Assembly: GCF_000717345.1 (NCBI RefSeq)
Contig: NZ_JNZA01000009.1
Location: forward strand, 124,001 to 188,000
Length of the DNA stretch: 64,000 nt
Direction: 5' to 3'
Source: Streptomyces lydicus
Lineage (GTDB): Bacteria; Actinomycetota; Actinomycetes; Streptomycetales; Streptomycetaceae
Positions 43,514-52,517 of the stretch are shown here, piece by piece. The notes below the pieces were generated by a model, which worked only from the letters and a program-made list of their open reading frames with translations, did not search any database and was not told the DNA's origin. Every line of letters starts with the position of its first letter. Position 1 is the stretch's first letter. The position numbers were made by a program, and so were the translations under genes.

Positions 43514-44158
43514 TTGACGACAGCGCACCAGGCCCCGGGCGAGACCCGCCCCGGCGGGCGCACGGCCCGCACCCGCCAGGCCGTATTGACCGCCGTCTTC
43601 GCGGAGTTGGACGACGGCGGCTTCGCCGGACTCACGATGGAGAAGGTCGCGCAGCGCTCCGGAATCCACGTGGCGACGCTCTACCGGCGCTGGCGCTGCG
43701 TCGAGGGACTGGTCTGCGAGCTGCTGACGGATCTGAGCGGCAGCGTGCCGCTGCCGGACACCGGCACCCTCCCCGGCGACCTGCGGGCGCTGGCCCACTC
43801 GATAACCGCCTTCTACGGGGAGGGGCGGATAAGCCGGCTGATCGAGGCGGTGGTCTCCGCCGCGGCCCGCGACCCGCAGGCGGCCTCCGTGCTGCGGTCG
43901 TTCTTCGAGGAGCGGCTGCCGCTGGCGGGCCGGATGGTGGAGCGGGCCGTCGAACGCGGCGAACTCCCCCCGGAGACCGACCCGGTAGAGGTGATGTCGG
44001 CGCTCGGCGCGCCCTTCTACTACCGGATCCTGATCGCGCGCCGCCCCGTGGACGCGGCGCTCGCCGAGTCCACCGCCACCGCCGTATGGGCCGCCGCCCG
44101 CGCGGGCGCGTACGCGGGAACGGCGCACGGGCCGGTGGACGACGCCACCGGCCCGTGA
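43514..44158 (+). CDS. TetR family transcriptional regulator
   Basis: A 214-residue repressor. The N-terminal helix-turn-helix is RQAVLTAVFAELDDGGFAGLTMEKVAQRSGIHVATLYRRW, and a C-terminal TetR_C domain (~90-200) binds the ligand. The start is the TTG at 43514, 5 nt after a CGGAG site. A near-perfect 28-bp inverted repeat sits in its promoter. Its likely target besides itself was the ABC exporter upstream, which is now broken, so it may be an orphan repressor. It is convergent with pepP. Confidence 0.88.
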   Translation: MTTAHQAPGETRPGGRTARTRQAVLTAVFAELDDGGFAGLTMEKVAQRSGIHVATLYRRWRCVEGLVCELLTDLSGSVPLPDTGTLPGDLRALAHSITAFYGEGRISRLIEAVVSAAARDPQAASVLRSFFEERLPLAGRMVERAVERGELPPETDPVEVMSALGAPFYYRILIARRPVDAALAESTATAVWAAARAGAYAGTAHGPVDDATGP

Positions 44159-44165
44159 ACGAGGG

Positions 44166-45632
44166 CTACTTGGTGAGCCCCGCCATCCATGCCTCGACCT
44201 CGTCCGACCGCCGCGGCAGCGCGGCCGACAGGTTCCGGTTGCCGTCCTCCGTCACGAGGAGGTCGTCCTCGATCCGGACGCCGATCCCGCGGTACTCCTC
44301 AGGCACCGTCAGGTCGTCGGCCTGGAAGTACAGACCGGGCTCGACGGTCAGCACCATGCCGGGCTCCAGCGTCCCGTTGACGTACGCCTCGGTGCGGGCC
44401 GCGGCGCAGTCGTGGACGTCCAGGCCGAGCATGTGGCCGGTGCCGTGCAGGGTCCAGCGGCGCTGCAGACCCAGCTCCAGCACCCGCTCGACGGGACCCT
44501 CGACCAGGCCCCACTCCACCAGCTTCTCGGTCAGCACCCGCTGCGACGCGTCGTGGAAGTCCCGGAAGGCGGCGCCCGGCTTGACCGCCGCGATGCCCGC
44601 CTCCTGGGCCTCGTACACCGCGTCGTAGATCTTGCGCTGGAGGTCGGAGTAGCGGCCGTTGATCGGCAGCGTGCGGGTGACGTCCGCGGTGTAGAGGGTG
44701 TTGGTCTCCACGCCGGCGTCCAGCAGCAGCAGGTCGCCGGAGCGGACCTGGCCGTTGTTGCGCACCCAGTGCAGGGTGGTGGCGTGCGGGCCGGCGGCGC
44801 AGATCGAGCCGTAGCCGACGTCGTTGCCCTCGACGCGGGCGCGCAGGAAGAACGTGCCCTCGATGTAGCGCTCGGACGTCGCCTCGGCCTTGTCGAGGAC
44901 CTTCACCACGTCCTCGAAGCCGCGCACGGTGGAGTCGACGGCCTTCTGCAGCTCGCCAATCTCGAACGCGTCCTTGACCGCACGCGCCTCGGAGAGGAAG
45001 ACCCGCAGCTCCTCGTCGCGCTCGGCGGTGATCTTGTCGGTCAGCGCGGTCTCGATGCCGGCGTCGTGGCCGCGCACCACGCGGACCGGGCCGGTGGCCT
45101 CCTTGAGGACGTCGGCCAGCTCGCGGATGTCCTTGCAGGGGACGCCGAGCAGCGCCTCGGACTCGGCCAGGCTGTGGCGGCGGCCCACCCACAGCTCGCC
45201 CATGCCGTTCAGCCAGAACTCGCCGTTCTCACGGTTGGAGCGGGGCAGCCGGTAGATCGTCTCCTCGTGGCCGTCCGCCGCGTCCGCACGGGGCTCCAGG
45301 ACCAGCACGCTGTCGTCTGTCTGGTCGCCGGTGAGGTACACGTACTCCGTGGAGGCGCGGAAGGAGTACTCGGTGTCGTTGGAGCGGGTCTTGAGGTTGC
45401 CCGCCGGGATCACCAGGCGCTCGCCGGGGAAGCGCGCCGAGAGCGCGGCGCGGCGCCGGGCGGCGTTCGGAGCCTGCTCGATCGGCTCCAGCTCGCGCAG
45501 CTCGGTGTCGGCCCAGCCACTCTTCATGTTCGCCGCGAGCTCATCCGAGACGCCCGGGTACAGACCGTTCTTGCGCTGCTTGATCGGCTGCTCTTCCTCG
45601 GCCGGGGTCTCCGGCGTGAGCTCGTCGGTCAC
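44166..45632 (-). CDS. pepP: Xaa-Pro aminopeptidase (aminopeptidase P)
   Basis: A 488-residue M24B peptidase that removes an N-terminal residue before proline. The N-terminal creatinase-like domain (~60-215) contains YVYLTGDQTDDSVLVL. The catalytic domain shows the five metal ligands in LLLLDAGVETNTLYTADVTRT (two Asp), GTGHMLGLDVHD (His), LTVEPGLYF (Glu) and GVRIEDDLL (Glu). The GTG at 45632 has a perfect AAAGGAGG site 7 nt upstream. It stands alone between a convergent TetR gene and a downstream-reading phosphatase gene. It is a housekeeping enzyme in Streptomyces. Confidence 0.96.
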   Translation of the reverse strand: MTDELTPETPAEEEQPIKQRKNGLYPGVSDELAANMKSGWADTELRELEPIEQAPNAARRRAALSARFPGERLVIPAGNLKTRSNDTEYSFRASTEYVYLTGDQTDDSVLVLEPRADAADGHEETIYRLPRSNRENGEFWLNGMGELWVGRRHSLAESEALLGVPCKDIRELADVLKEATGPVRVVRGHDAGIETALTDKITAERDEELRVFLSEARAVKDAFEIGELQKAVDSTVRGFEDVVKVLDKAEATSERYIEGTFFLRARVEGNDVGYGSICAAGPHATTLHWVRNNGQVRSGDLLLLDAGVETNTLYTADVTRTLPINGRYSDLQRKIYDAVYEAQEAGIAAVKPGAAFRDFHDASQRVLTEKLVEWGLVEGPVERVLELGLQRRWTLHGTGHMLGLDVHDCAAARTEAYVNGTLEPGMVLTVEPGLYFQADDLTVPEEYRGIGVRIEDDLLVTEDGNRNLSAALPRRSDEVEAWMAGLTK

Positions 45633-45793
45633 AATGCCTCCTTTTAAGAGTGAACCGCATTCCATCGTATGTGTGGATGGATTGCGGTCCAGAGGGAGGA
45701 AGGTGTGACCTCTCCGGCAACTGTGGCCTTTGTGCTCACGGGCCCCTGAGGCCCCAGGGGCCCGGTGCGCCCCTCCGGACGGTGTTCCTCCGG

Positions 45794-47335
45794 TCACTCC
45801 TCGAAGTACGCCGCCAGCAGCACCACGTCCTCCTCCGACGTCGCGTCGTCCAGCCCCTGCGGCAGCATCGTGCGCACGATGTGGTCGACCACCGCCTCCG
45901 GATCACGGCGGCCGGCCCTGGGCACGCCCGCGGCGGCCGCGTGCAGCCGGGCGAAGGCGCGGTCCATGGGCTCGCCGGTGCGGTGCAGCAGCCCGTCGCT
46001 GTAGAGCAGCAGGGTCTCGCCGCCGGCCGGCTCGATCTCCACGCTGGGCGCCTCCCAGCAGGCCAGCATGCCCAGCGGGGCGGACAGCGAGGTCTCCACG
46101 AACTCGGTCCGCCGATCGCCGAGGATGAGCGGCGGGCAGTGCCCGGCGCCGGCGAGCACCAGCTTGCGGGGCAGGGCGGCACCGCCCCAGCCCCCACCGG
46201 GCGGGCCGGTGAAACCGCCCGGCGCCCCGGGCGGCGGCTCGGTGAAGGCGAACAGCGCGGTGGCGCTGCGGGCCGGCTCGGTCAGCCGCAGCAGCAGCTC
46301 CAGGTCCGACAGGACCGCGACCGGGTCCTCGCCCTCCATGACCGCGTACGCGCGCAGCGAGGCCCGCAGCCGTCCCATGGCGGCCACCGCACTCGGTCCG
46401 GAGCCGGTCACCGAACCGACGGCCAGCCCGAGCGCGCCGTCGGGCAGCGGCAGCGCGTCGTACCAGTCACCGCCACCGCGCGGCCCGGTGCTGTGCCGCA
46501 CCGCCAGGCGCACGCCGGGCACCCGCGGCAGCCGGTGCGGCAGCAGCTCCTCGCGCAGCGTCTCGGTGGCCTGCCGGCTGCGGTGCAGTTCGAGCAGGCG
46601 GGCGAGGTGCTCGGCGGCGTGCGCGCGGTAGAGGCCGACGAGGTGGCGCTGGCGCTCGGTGGGTTCGGCCGGTTCGTCGTAGAGCCAGACCGCGGCGCCG
46701 GTCCGGCCGATGGGCGCCGCGGTGAGCGGCACCGCGTAGCTGGCCGCGTAACCGAGGCGGGCCGCGACCTCGCGCAGGCGGGGGTCGAGGTCCTTCTCGC
46801 CGGGGATGTCGGGTTCGGCGATGTCGGGGGTGTCGTCCCCCGCGGCGCCCGGCTCCGGCAGGCCGTCCAGTATCCGCGCGTACGACAGGGCGCGGCGCGG
46901 GATGGTCTCGATGTGTCCGATCTCGGCGTGGCCGAGTCCGAGGCCGACGGTGGTCTCCGGGCCCAGGCCGTCGGCCGGCGCGACGACGACCATGCCGCGG
47001 CGCGCGCCGACCAGCAGGGCGCCGGCGCGCAGCAGCTCGTGCAGGGCGTCCTGCAGGGTGCGGGTGCGGATGAGCTGCTCGGTGAGGTCGTGCAGCGTGC
47101 TGAGGTCGGAGATCCAGCCGGCCAGTCGGTCCTGGACAGCGGCGAGTTGGTCGACGGCGGCGGCGTCGGACGGGAGGCCGCAGGCGGGGTCGGGGGCGGC
47201 GTCCGCAGGGGTGGCGGACGGGGTGTCCGCGGCCGGGTCCGCGGGGGGCTGCGCCACGTGCGGGCCGGCAGTGTGCGCTGGCGCGGGAAGCGCTGGTTCG
47301 ATTCCAGCCACTTTCGGAACGTGCCGGGCGGTCAT
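45794..47335 (-). CDS. GAF-SpoIIE family PP2C phosphatase, one metal-site Asp missing
   Basis: A 513-residue protein. A Pro/Ala-rich N-terminus (1-60) leads to a GAF sensor domain (~75-250) and a SpoIIE-type PP2C domain (~265-510). The first metal motif is intact (GGGD290WYDAL) and so are LLLYSDGLLHR and the terminal SEEDVVLLAA. The second motif, normally VGDVMGHG, reads VGSVTGSG, with Ser308 where the metal-binding Asp should be. Relatives dephosphorylate anti-anti-sigma factors. This one may be weak, altered or a pseudophosphatase. It starts at an ATG 10 bp after a small hypothetical gene. Confidence 0.88.
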   Translation of the reverse strand: MTARHVPKVAGIEPALPAPAHTAGPHVAQPPADPAADTPSATPADAAPDPACGLPSDAAAVDQLAAVQDRLAGWISDLSTLHDLTEQLIRTRTLQDALHELLRAGALLVGARRGMVVVAPADGLGPETTVGLGLGHAEIGHIETIPRRALSYARILDGLPEPGAAGDDTPDIAEPDIPGEKDLDPRLREVAARLGYAASYAVPLTAAPIGRTGAAVWLYDEPAEPTERQRHLVGLYRAHAAEHLARLLELHRSRQATETLREELLPHRLPRVPGVRLAVRHSTGPRGGGDWYDALPLPDGALGLAVGSVTGSGPSAVAAMGRLRASLRAYAVMEGEDPVAVLSDLELLLRLTEPARSATALFAFTEPPPGAPGGFTGPPGGGWGGAALPRKLVLAGAGHCPPLILGDRRTEFVETSLSAPLGMLACWEAPSVEIEPAGGETLLLYSDGLLHRTGEPMDRAFARLHAAAAGVPRAGRRDPEAVVDHIVRTMLPQGLDDATSEEDVVLLAAYFEE

Positions 47336-47344
47336 GGCTGGCGG

Positions 47345-47638
47345 CTATCGTCGCGCCAGGCATCGGCCCAGGTCAGAACGGAGTTTGGTAGGGAGTGTGA
47401 CATTTCGTTGAGTGATGTTGTGCGGTACGTTTGGCCGCTCAATTTCCTCAATAGCATCGCAAACCCCCATGTCATGCTGCTCCGCTATTAATGCCTCCAC
47501 ATGTACACGCACCGGTGATGCGATGTCCAGCATTGTCCCCATGGGGTTTGTGGTGTCAACGAGGTCTGTAGATTGGCCTGAAAACAGCCCCCCGAGCGTC
47601 AATTTGAGGTCGACTGGCGGCGATCGACAGCGCGTCAT
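47345..47638 (-). CDS. Small hypothetical protein with atypical codon use
   Basis: A 97-residue open frame starting MTRCRSPPVDLKL, containing TLGGLFSGQSTDLVDTTNPM and VRVHVEALIAEQHDMGV. It has no motif I recognise, no signal peptide and no membrane span. Codon use is unlike the neighbours (TTA, ATA and other A/T-ending codons) and local GC is clearly lower. There is no good ribosome site. The opposite strand is also open here but looks less protein-like. It may be a recently acquired gene, the end of a decayed gene, or non-coding. It ends 10 bp before the SpoIIE-family start. Confidence 0.35.
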   Translation of the reverse strand: MTRCRSPPVDLKLTLGGLFSGQSTDLVDTTNPMGTMLDIASPVRVHVEALIAEQHDMGVCDAIEEIERPNVPHNITQRNVTLPTKLRSDLGRCLARR

Positions 47639-48033
47639 CACCACAGTGGCGGGTACGTAATCGGAAAGGTGCGGGGCCAGTTGGGGCCGCACCGGAACTC
47701 TCCGGCGGGCACCGGCGTCTCATACGACGAAAACCGCGACGGACCCCCAAGTGGCGGGGGCTGCACCACGGAAGCGCAAGCGCCATGCGCGCGCCACCCT
47801 CCGCCATGTTCCACGCTCGGCGTACGGCGTGATGCGCTGCCTTGTACACGCGGTGATCCAGAGATCCACGTGGCGTGATCGATGCACGACCGACTTCGGG
47901 TCGCCCGACCGCGCCGCACAAACGCCACACCCCGGCATGAAGCGGCGCGGCGCGAACGACGGTGAACCGCAAGCAGTGTCCTGTTAGTGCGATGGACGAA
48001 GCCCTCGGCGTTTACGGAAAGGAACGAGCGCTC
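47639..48033. other. Intergenic region without a supported gene
   Basis: About 395 bp between the small hypothetical gene and the prim-pol-like gene. GC is below the window average. Apart from short CGCAAGCGC/GCGCGC-type inversions I see no promoter, hairpin or coding signal I can defend. Confidence 0.4.
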
Positions 48034-48744
48034 ATGCGCGAGATCCTCGGAAGGCGACGCAAGCTCCTGTTCCGGCGCGGCGGAAGGTCGGCGCTGCTCG
48101 GTGCGGCGCTCCGCTGCGCCACCGAGTGGCAGTGGCCCGTCCTCCCCGGTGTGGGTCTGCGGACCGCCGGCCGGCAGCCGGCCGGCGCCCGGCTCGGCCT
48201 CGGCGAACGGACCGCCCCCCGGTGCAGCTGTCCCGACCCCGACTGTGTGGTGCCCGGCGCGCATCCCTTCGACCCGGGTCTGCTGGCGGCCACCACCGAT
48301 GCCCGGATGGTCCGTTGGTGGTGGAGCAACCGCCCGGACGCCCCGATCGTGCTGGCCACCGGCGGACGCGCGCCCTGCGCGGTCAGCCTGCCCGCCGTCG
48401 CCGGCGCCCGCGCCCTGGCGGCGCTGGACCACTTCGGCGTCCGCCTCGGCCCGGTGGTGGCCACCCCCACCCGCTGGTCCCTGCTCGTATCCCCTTACGG
48501 ACTGCCGGAGTTGGGCGAGCTGCTGCACTCGCAGGACTGGGTGCCCAGCTCCCTGCGCTTCCACGGCGAGGGCGGCTACCTGGTCCTGCCGCCGTCCCAG
48601 ATCGGTGCCGGCCGGGTGCGCTGGGAGCGGCCGCCGGCCTCCGGACCGGGTGCGCCCTGGCTGCCGAAGGTGGCCACGATCGTCGACGCCCTGGTCATGG
48701 CCAGCACCAGCACTCCGGACGGCGGCAGCAAGCTCGCCTACTGA
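48034..48744 (+). CDS. Prim-pol-like (bifunctional primase/polymerase N-terminal) protein, degenerate
   Basis: A 236-residue protein resembling the Streptomyces 'bifunctional DNA primase/polymerase' N-terminal domain: ALRCATEWQWPVLPGV, CSCPDPDCVVPGAHPFDP, MVRWWWSNRPDAPIVLATG and YLVLPPSQIGAG. The acidic metal-binding motif of true prim-pol (DLD-type) is replaced by CAVSLPAVAG, so polymerase activity is doubtful. Four Cys/His near residues 65-80 may bind zinc. An AAAGGAA site precedes the ATG. It is widely conserved as a single gene in Streptomyces; its role is unknown to me. Confidence 0.72.
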   Translation: MREILGRRRKLLFRRGGRSALLGAALRCATEWQWPVLPGVGLRTAGRQPAGARLGLGERTAPRCSCPDPDCVVPGAHPFDPGLLAATTDARMVRWWWSNRPDAPIVLATGGRAPCAVSLPAVAGARALAALDHFGVRLGPVVATPTRWSLLVSPYGLPELGELLHSQDWVPSSLRFHGEGGYLVLPPSQIGAGRVRWERPPASGPGAPWLPKVATIVDALVMASTSTPDGGSKLAY

Positions 48745-48882
48745 GTTCACCCGTCCGGGTGTGAGCGGCCCGGTCCACTACGGGAAACGGGTGTCCGGGC
48801 GGCCGGGTGCCCCCGTGCCGGCAGATAGGTTCGGCCCACCGTCAAGCCGCCGTCGGCGGCATCTCAATCGCAGGTGGGGCTC

Positions 48883-49539
48883 GTGCAGCGCGCGCAAAAA
48901 CTCCGCATGACCGGGCTCGCCACCGTGGCCGCGCTCGCCGTCGCCGTACCGCTGGGCGCCGCGATGGCCGGCCCGGCACGGACGCCGGTGCCGCACACCG
49001 CGGCCCCCGGCACCGCGTACGGAGTGCCGGAAGGCGCACGGGGCACGTCCGAAAACCGCCGCTCCACCGGCCGGGCCGGCACCCTGCCAGGAGGCGCCAC
49101 GGCGGGCAGCCGCCCCGCCGGCGCCGCCCGCGCCCGCCACTTCCCCGGCCCGCCCGCCGGGTCCGGCCTGCCGTCCCCCTCCGGGCGCACCACCCGCTGC
49201 GGCCCCGAACTGGGCTCCGCGCGGGGTGTCGAGGCCCAGACCTGCGTGCTCGCCGAGCGGGGGCGGACCTGGGCGCGGACGTACTACCGCAACATCACCG
49301 GCACTCCGCTGCGCGCCGTACTGACCCTGCTGCGGCCGAACGGCACGACCGTCCAGGTGAACTGCGAGGTGGCGGCCGCCGACGTACCGGGCGTGTGCGA
49401 GACGCCGACCGGGCGGACGGCGCGCGGCGGGCGGGCGGCGTACGGTGCGGTGGCGGAGATCGCCGATGCGGCGGGGGAGCGGCTGCTGCTGCGCTCCGGC
49501 AGCAACTCGGCGCCGGGCGCGAGCGGTTCGGACCGCTGA
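48883..49539 (+). CDS. Secreted hypothetical protein
   Basis: A ~218-residue protein with a signal peptide (MQRAQKLRMTGLATVAALAV...AMA, ~30 residues). A Gly/Ala/Pro/Arg-rich disordered stretch (~35-105) follows. A C-terminal folded part (~108-200) contains Cys pairs (TTRCGPELG, EAQTCVLAE, QVNCEVAA, PGVCETP) that could form two disulphides. The GTG at 48883 is preceded by AGGTGGGG, and an in-frame GTG at 48874 is possible. A TAGGTT box lies ~50 bp upstream. The family is unknown to me. Confidence 0.7.
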   Translation: MQRAQKLRMTGLATVAALAVAVPLGAAMAGPARTPVPHTAAPGTAYGVPEGARGTSENRRSTGRAGTLPGGATAGSRPAGAARARHFPGPPAGSGLPSPSGRTTRCGPELGSARGVEAQTCVLAERGRTWARTYYRNITGTPLRAVLTLLRPNGTTVQVNCEVAAADVPGVCETPTGRTARGGRAAYGAVAEIADAAGERLLLRSGSNSAPGASGSDR

Positions 49540-49599
49540 GGCGCGCGGGGCCGGCGCCCCCGGGGGCCGACCGGAAGATCCGGTTCCGGACATGGAAGC

Positions 49600-49639
49600 G
49601 CCCGGTCGCTGGCGACGGGGGATGCACCAGCGACCGGGC
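49600..49639. terminator. Bidirectional hairpin, 13-bp perfect arms
   Basis: GCCCGGTCGCTGG and CCAGCGACCGGGC flank a 14-nt loop, extended outward by GAA/TTC. It lies between the convergent secreted-protein gene and the DUF5926 gene. Confidence 0.75.
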
Positions 49640-49785
49640 TTCTAGAACCGTAACAAGAGATCCGCTGTGAGCAAATTCGATCGTGGATTTCCGGACGCCT
49701 GTTTACCGGCAGGTACGAGCATGTGACCGGCGTCACGCAAGCGCCCGGTGAGGCATACGGGCGGCCCGGCGGCCGCCCGTCCTCG

Positions 49786-50754
49786 TCAGCTGAGGGTGAT
49801 CTGACGGTTGGTGAGCCCGCCGCGGGCCCGGCGCTCCTCGGTGGTCAGCGGGGTGGTGACGGCCAGGGCCTCGGCCAGCCGCTCGGCGAACGCCGCGGCC
49901 GGCTTGGCGACGTCCTCGGCCCCCATCGACGAGGGCAGGTCCCAGACCGGAACGACCAATCCGTGGGCGCGGAACGAGCCCACGAGGCGGGTGTCCTCGC
50001 CGAGCGAGGAGGTGCCCGCCGCGTGCAGCCGGGCGAGCGCGTCCAGCAGCTGCTCCTCGGGGTGGGCGGTCACCCAGCGCAGGTGGTTCTTCTCCGGGGC
50101 CTCGCACCAGTAGGCGCCCTCCAGGCCGGGGATCCGCGCGGTGGGGACGGCGGCCGCGTTGGCCCGCTCCAGGGACGCCGCGACCTCGCCGGTGGCGTTC
50201 TCGGCGTTCTCCACCCAGAACTCGAATCCGGTGTGCACGGTCGGCTCGAAAGGAGCGTCCGTGTCGAGCAGGTCCTGCAGCCGCGGGCCGTCGGCGGCGG
50301 GCCGCGCGGCGGCGACCGGATTGCCCGGCTCCGTGGCCAGTGCGCGCTGCAGGGTGTCGGCGAGGTCGCGGCTGAGGTCGCCGGAGGCGGTGTCGTTCTG
50401 CAGGCCGAGCATCACCGCGCCGTTCTCGCGGCGCAGCGCGGGCCACGCCATCGGGAGGACGGTCGCGAGCGTCACGGACGGCACGCCCTCGGGCAGCCCG
50501 CCCTTGAGCGTCAACTCGGCGGTGGCGGCCGGAACCAGCTCCCGCAGCGCCACCCAGTCGCACTCACCGGGCAGGCCCTCGAAGGGGCGCTGCACCAGCT
50601 CGGTGGCGGCGTGCGCCGCGCGCCGCCCGTGACACGCCTTGTACCGGCGGCCCGAACCACACGGGCAGGGCTCGCGAGCGCCGACGACCGGCACCTCACC
50701 GTCCTTGATCTGCGGTGCTGCGGACTGGGGCTGGGGGCGGCGCTTCTTGGCCAT
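49786..50754 (-). CDS. SEC-C motif protein, DUF5926 family
   Basis: A 322-residue cytoplasmic protein. The N-terminus is basic (MAKKRRPQPQ), followed by a zinc-binding SEC-C motif at ~29-43 (CPCGSGRRYKACHG: C-x-C-x8-C-H). The rest (~55-322) is a DUF5926 domain with no known catalytic motif (VHTGFEFWVENAENATGEV, PEKNHLRWVTAHPEEQLLDAL). SEC-C motifs are known as the metal-binding tail of SecA and occur in other proteins that contact the translocon or nucleic acids. The family is conserved in actinobacteria with unknown function. Confidence 0.85.
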   Translation of the reverse strand: MAKKRRPQPQSAAPQIKDGEVPVVGAREPCPCGSGRRYKACHGRRAAHAATELVQRPFEGLPGECDWVALRELVPAATAELTLKGGLPEGVPSVTLATVLPMAWPALRRENGAVMLGLQNDTASGDLSRDLADTLQRALATEPGNPVAAARPAADGPRLQDLLDTDAPFEPTVHTGFEFWVENAENATGEVAASLERANAAAVPTARIPGLEGAYWCEAPEKNHLRWVTAHPEEQLLDALARLHAAGTSSLGEDTRLVGSFRAHGLVVPVWDLPSSMGAEDVAKPAAAFAERLAEALAVTTPLTTEERRARGGLTNRQITLS

Positions 50755-50940
50755 AACGGCGGTGTCTCCTGGTCGATCCTCGGCGTACGGACGCGTTTCG
50801 GCGCGAGCCTAGAGGATCGCGTACGAGGTCGCGCCCGCCTGTGGATACCGCCGTGTCCCGCCCCGTCCCGCCCGCGCGTCGGGTCAACCGGCCCTGGACA
50901 CGGGGCCGCCCGCGCCGCGGGCCGCTCCGGGGCGAGCGCG

Positions 50941-51528
50941 CTAGGCCAGATCCTCGAGGTCCGCGAAGGCCGTTCCCAGCGGCCATCTGCCGGGCGCGAG
51001 CGAGGCCGGCAGATCCGGCGTCAGTTCCACGCGCGTAGCGAAAGCGCCCTGGAGGGAGAGGACCGCCCAGACCGTGACCTCCCCGGGGACGGTGTCGCGC
51101 ACGCCCCAGTCCTTGGCGAGCGACCGGATGATCGCCAGCCCGCGGCCGCCGTGGGCGGTGACCGACGGAGTGGCCGGAAGGGGCCGGGTCGGGCCGCCGC
51201 CGTCCGTGACCGCGACGGTCAGCCGGCCCTGTGCGTCGATGCGCCAGGACGCCCGGACGGATGCCGGTCCGGCCTCGCACGACGGGTCCTTCGATGCGGC
51301 TGGCGCGGAACCGTACGACTCGTTGTCGTATATCGGACGCGCATGCCGACAGGAATTGCTCAACAGCTCCGAAAGGATAAGGACCGCGTCATCGACGACG
51401 CTGTCCTGAACTCCACTTGCGAACAGCTCTTCTCGCATGCGTCGCCTGGCCATGCCCACACCCACTGGACCATGAGGTACGGCCATGATCGACGACGTCG
51501 GCACCTCTTGTGCCACCACCAACGCCAC
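50941..51528 (-). CDS. HATPase-fold regulator (RsbW-like)
   Basis: A 195-residue GHKL ATPase of the Streptomyces anti-sigma class. N-box: DDAVLILSELLSNSCRHA. G1 region: VAVTDGGGPTRPLP. G2: HGGRGLAIIRSLAKDWGV. The GTG at 51528 is chosen because AAAGGAGG sits 8 nt upstream; the frame is open much further but without coding character. An insertion with YDNESYGSAPAASKDPSCEAG lengthens the loop after the N-box. No cognate sigma factor is adjacent. Confidence 0.88.
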   Translation of the reverse strand: MALVVAQEVPTSSIMAVPHGPVGVGMARRRMREELFASGVQDSVVDDAVLILSELLSNSCRHARPIYDNESYGSAPAASKDPSCEAGPASVRASWRIDAQGRLTVAVTDGGGPTRPLPATPSVTAHGGRGLAIIRSLAKDWGVRDTVPGEVTVWAVLSLQGAFATRVELTPDLPASLAPGRWPLGTAFADLEDLA

Positions 51529-51668
51529 CCCCGAGACCTCCTTTGCCCCACGCCACGGGATGAATGCCCCAATGGACTGGACCGGAAACCGGCCAAGCGG
51601 CACGCAGTGACGCATTGAACACGATCGAATACGAGCCGAATGCGCCGGTGCACACCCTGTGATGGGCT

Positions 51669-52517
51669 TTAGCCAAGGCCCAGTTGCATTCGCACCTGTT
51701 TCGGGCGATTTGTAATAACCGCGTCCACGCCCAATTCCTGGCACAGCTCGACATCGGCGGCGTCATTGACCGTCCAGACGTGGACCTGGTGGCCCGCGCG
51801 GTGCGCCTTGGCGACGTAATCGGGGTGCGAGCGGAGGATCCGTATACCGGGGCCCGCGATACCGACACCGGCCGGCAGCCGTCCGTCGCGGTACCGGGGG
51901 GAGAGGAACTGCATGAGGTAGACGACCGGGATGCCGGGCGCCGCGGTCCGGATCCGGTGCAGCGAGCGCGCCGAGAAGCTCATGACCCGGACCGGCGAGG
52001 TCCGGTCGGCGCTCCTGGCCGGCTCCGTGTGCCCGAACCGGCCGAGCAGTTCGACCAGCCGCTCCTCCACCTGTCCGGCCCAGCGCGTCGGATGCTTGGT
52101 CTCGATGGCCAGCTCGACCCGCCGGTCGGCGTCCGCGACCAGCTCCAGCAGCCGCTCCAGCGTCAGTACGGACGTCCGCTCCGGGTCCTCGTGCTGCCGG
52201 TCCGGGGCCTCGTCCCCGTAGGCCGCCTCGTCCTTCCAGGAGCCGAAGTCGAGCGTGGCGAGATCGGCGAGCTCCAGAGCGGAGACCGCGCCGCGCCCGT
52301 TGGAGGTACGGTTCACCCGCCGGTCGTGGACGCACACCAGATGGCCGTCCGCGGTCAGCCGGACATCGCACTCCAGCGCGTCCGCGCCGTCCTCGATCGC
52401 TCTGCGATAAGCGGCCAGGGTGTGTTCCGGGGCCTCCTCGGAGGCGCCTCGGTGGGCCACGACGGAAATGGCGGGACGACCCGGACGGGCGTCCTGGGCG
52501 GGGCGTGCATAGGTCAC
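51669..52517 (-). CDS. Glycerophosphodiester phosphodiesterase
   Basis: A 282-residue TIM-barrel enzyme that releases glycerol-3-phosphate from glycerophosphodiesters. The GDPD signature is complete: VVAHRGASEEAPEHTLAAY (catalytic His, Glu), LECDVRLTADGHLVCVHD (Glu, Asp, second His) and VELAIETKHP. It ends with the usual QVHVWTVNDAADVELCQELGVDAVITNRP. There is no signal peptide, so it is cytoplasmic. The GTG at 52517 is preceded by CACGAT 6 nt upstream, possibly a leaderless start. Confidence 0.95.
   Translation of the reverse strand: MTYARPAQDARPGRPAISVVAHRGASEEAPEHTLAAYRRAIEDGADALECDVRLTADGHLVCVHDRRVNRTSNGRGAVSALELADLATLDFGSWKDEAAYGDEAPDRQHEDPERTSVLTLERLLELVADADRRVELAIETKHPTRWAGQVEERLVELLGRFGHTEPARSADRTSPVRVMSFSARSLHRIRTAAPGIPVVYLMQFLSPRYRDGRLPAGVGIAGPGIRILRSHPDYVAKAHRAGHQVHVWTVNDAADVELCQELGVDAVITNRPKQVRMQLGLG

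Noticed and set aside
47412..47660. A plus-strand small gene in the low-GC patch
   Set aside because: It is antisense to a slightly better minus-strand frame, is Ser/Thr/Cys-rich without pattern, and lacks a ribosome site.
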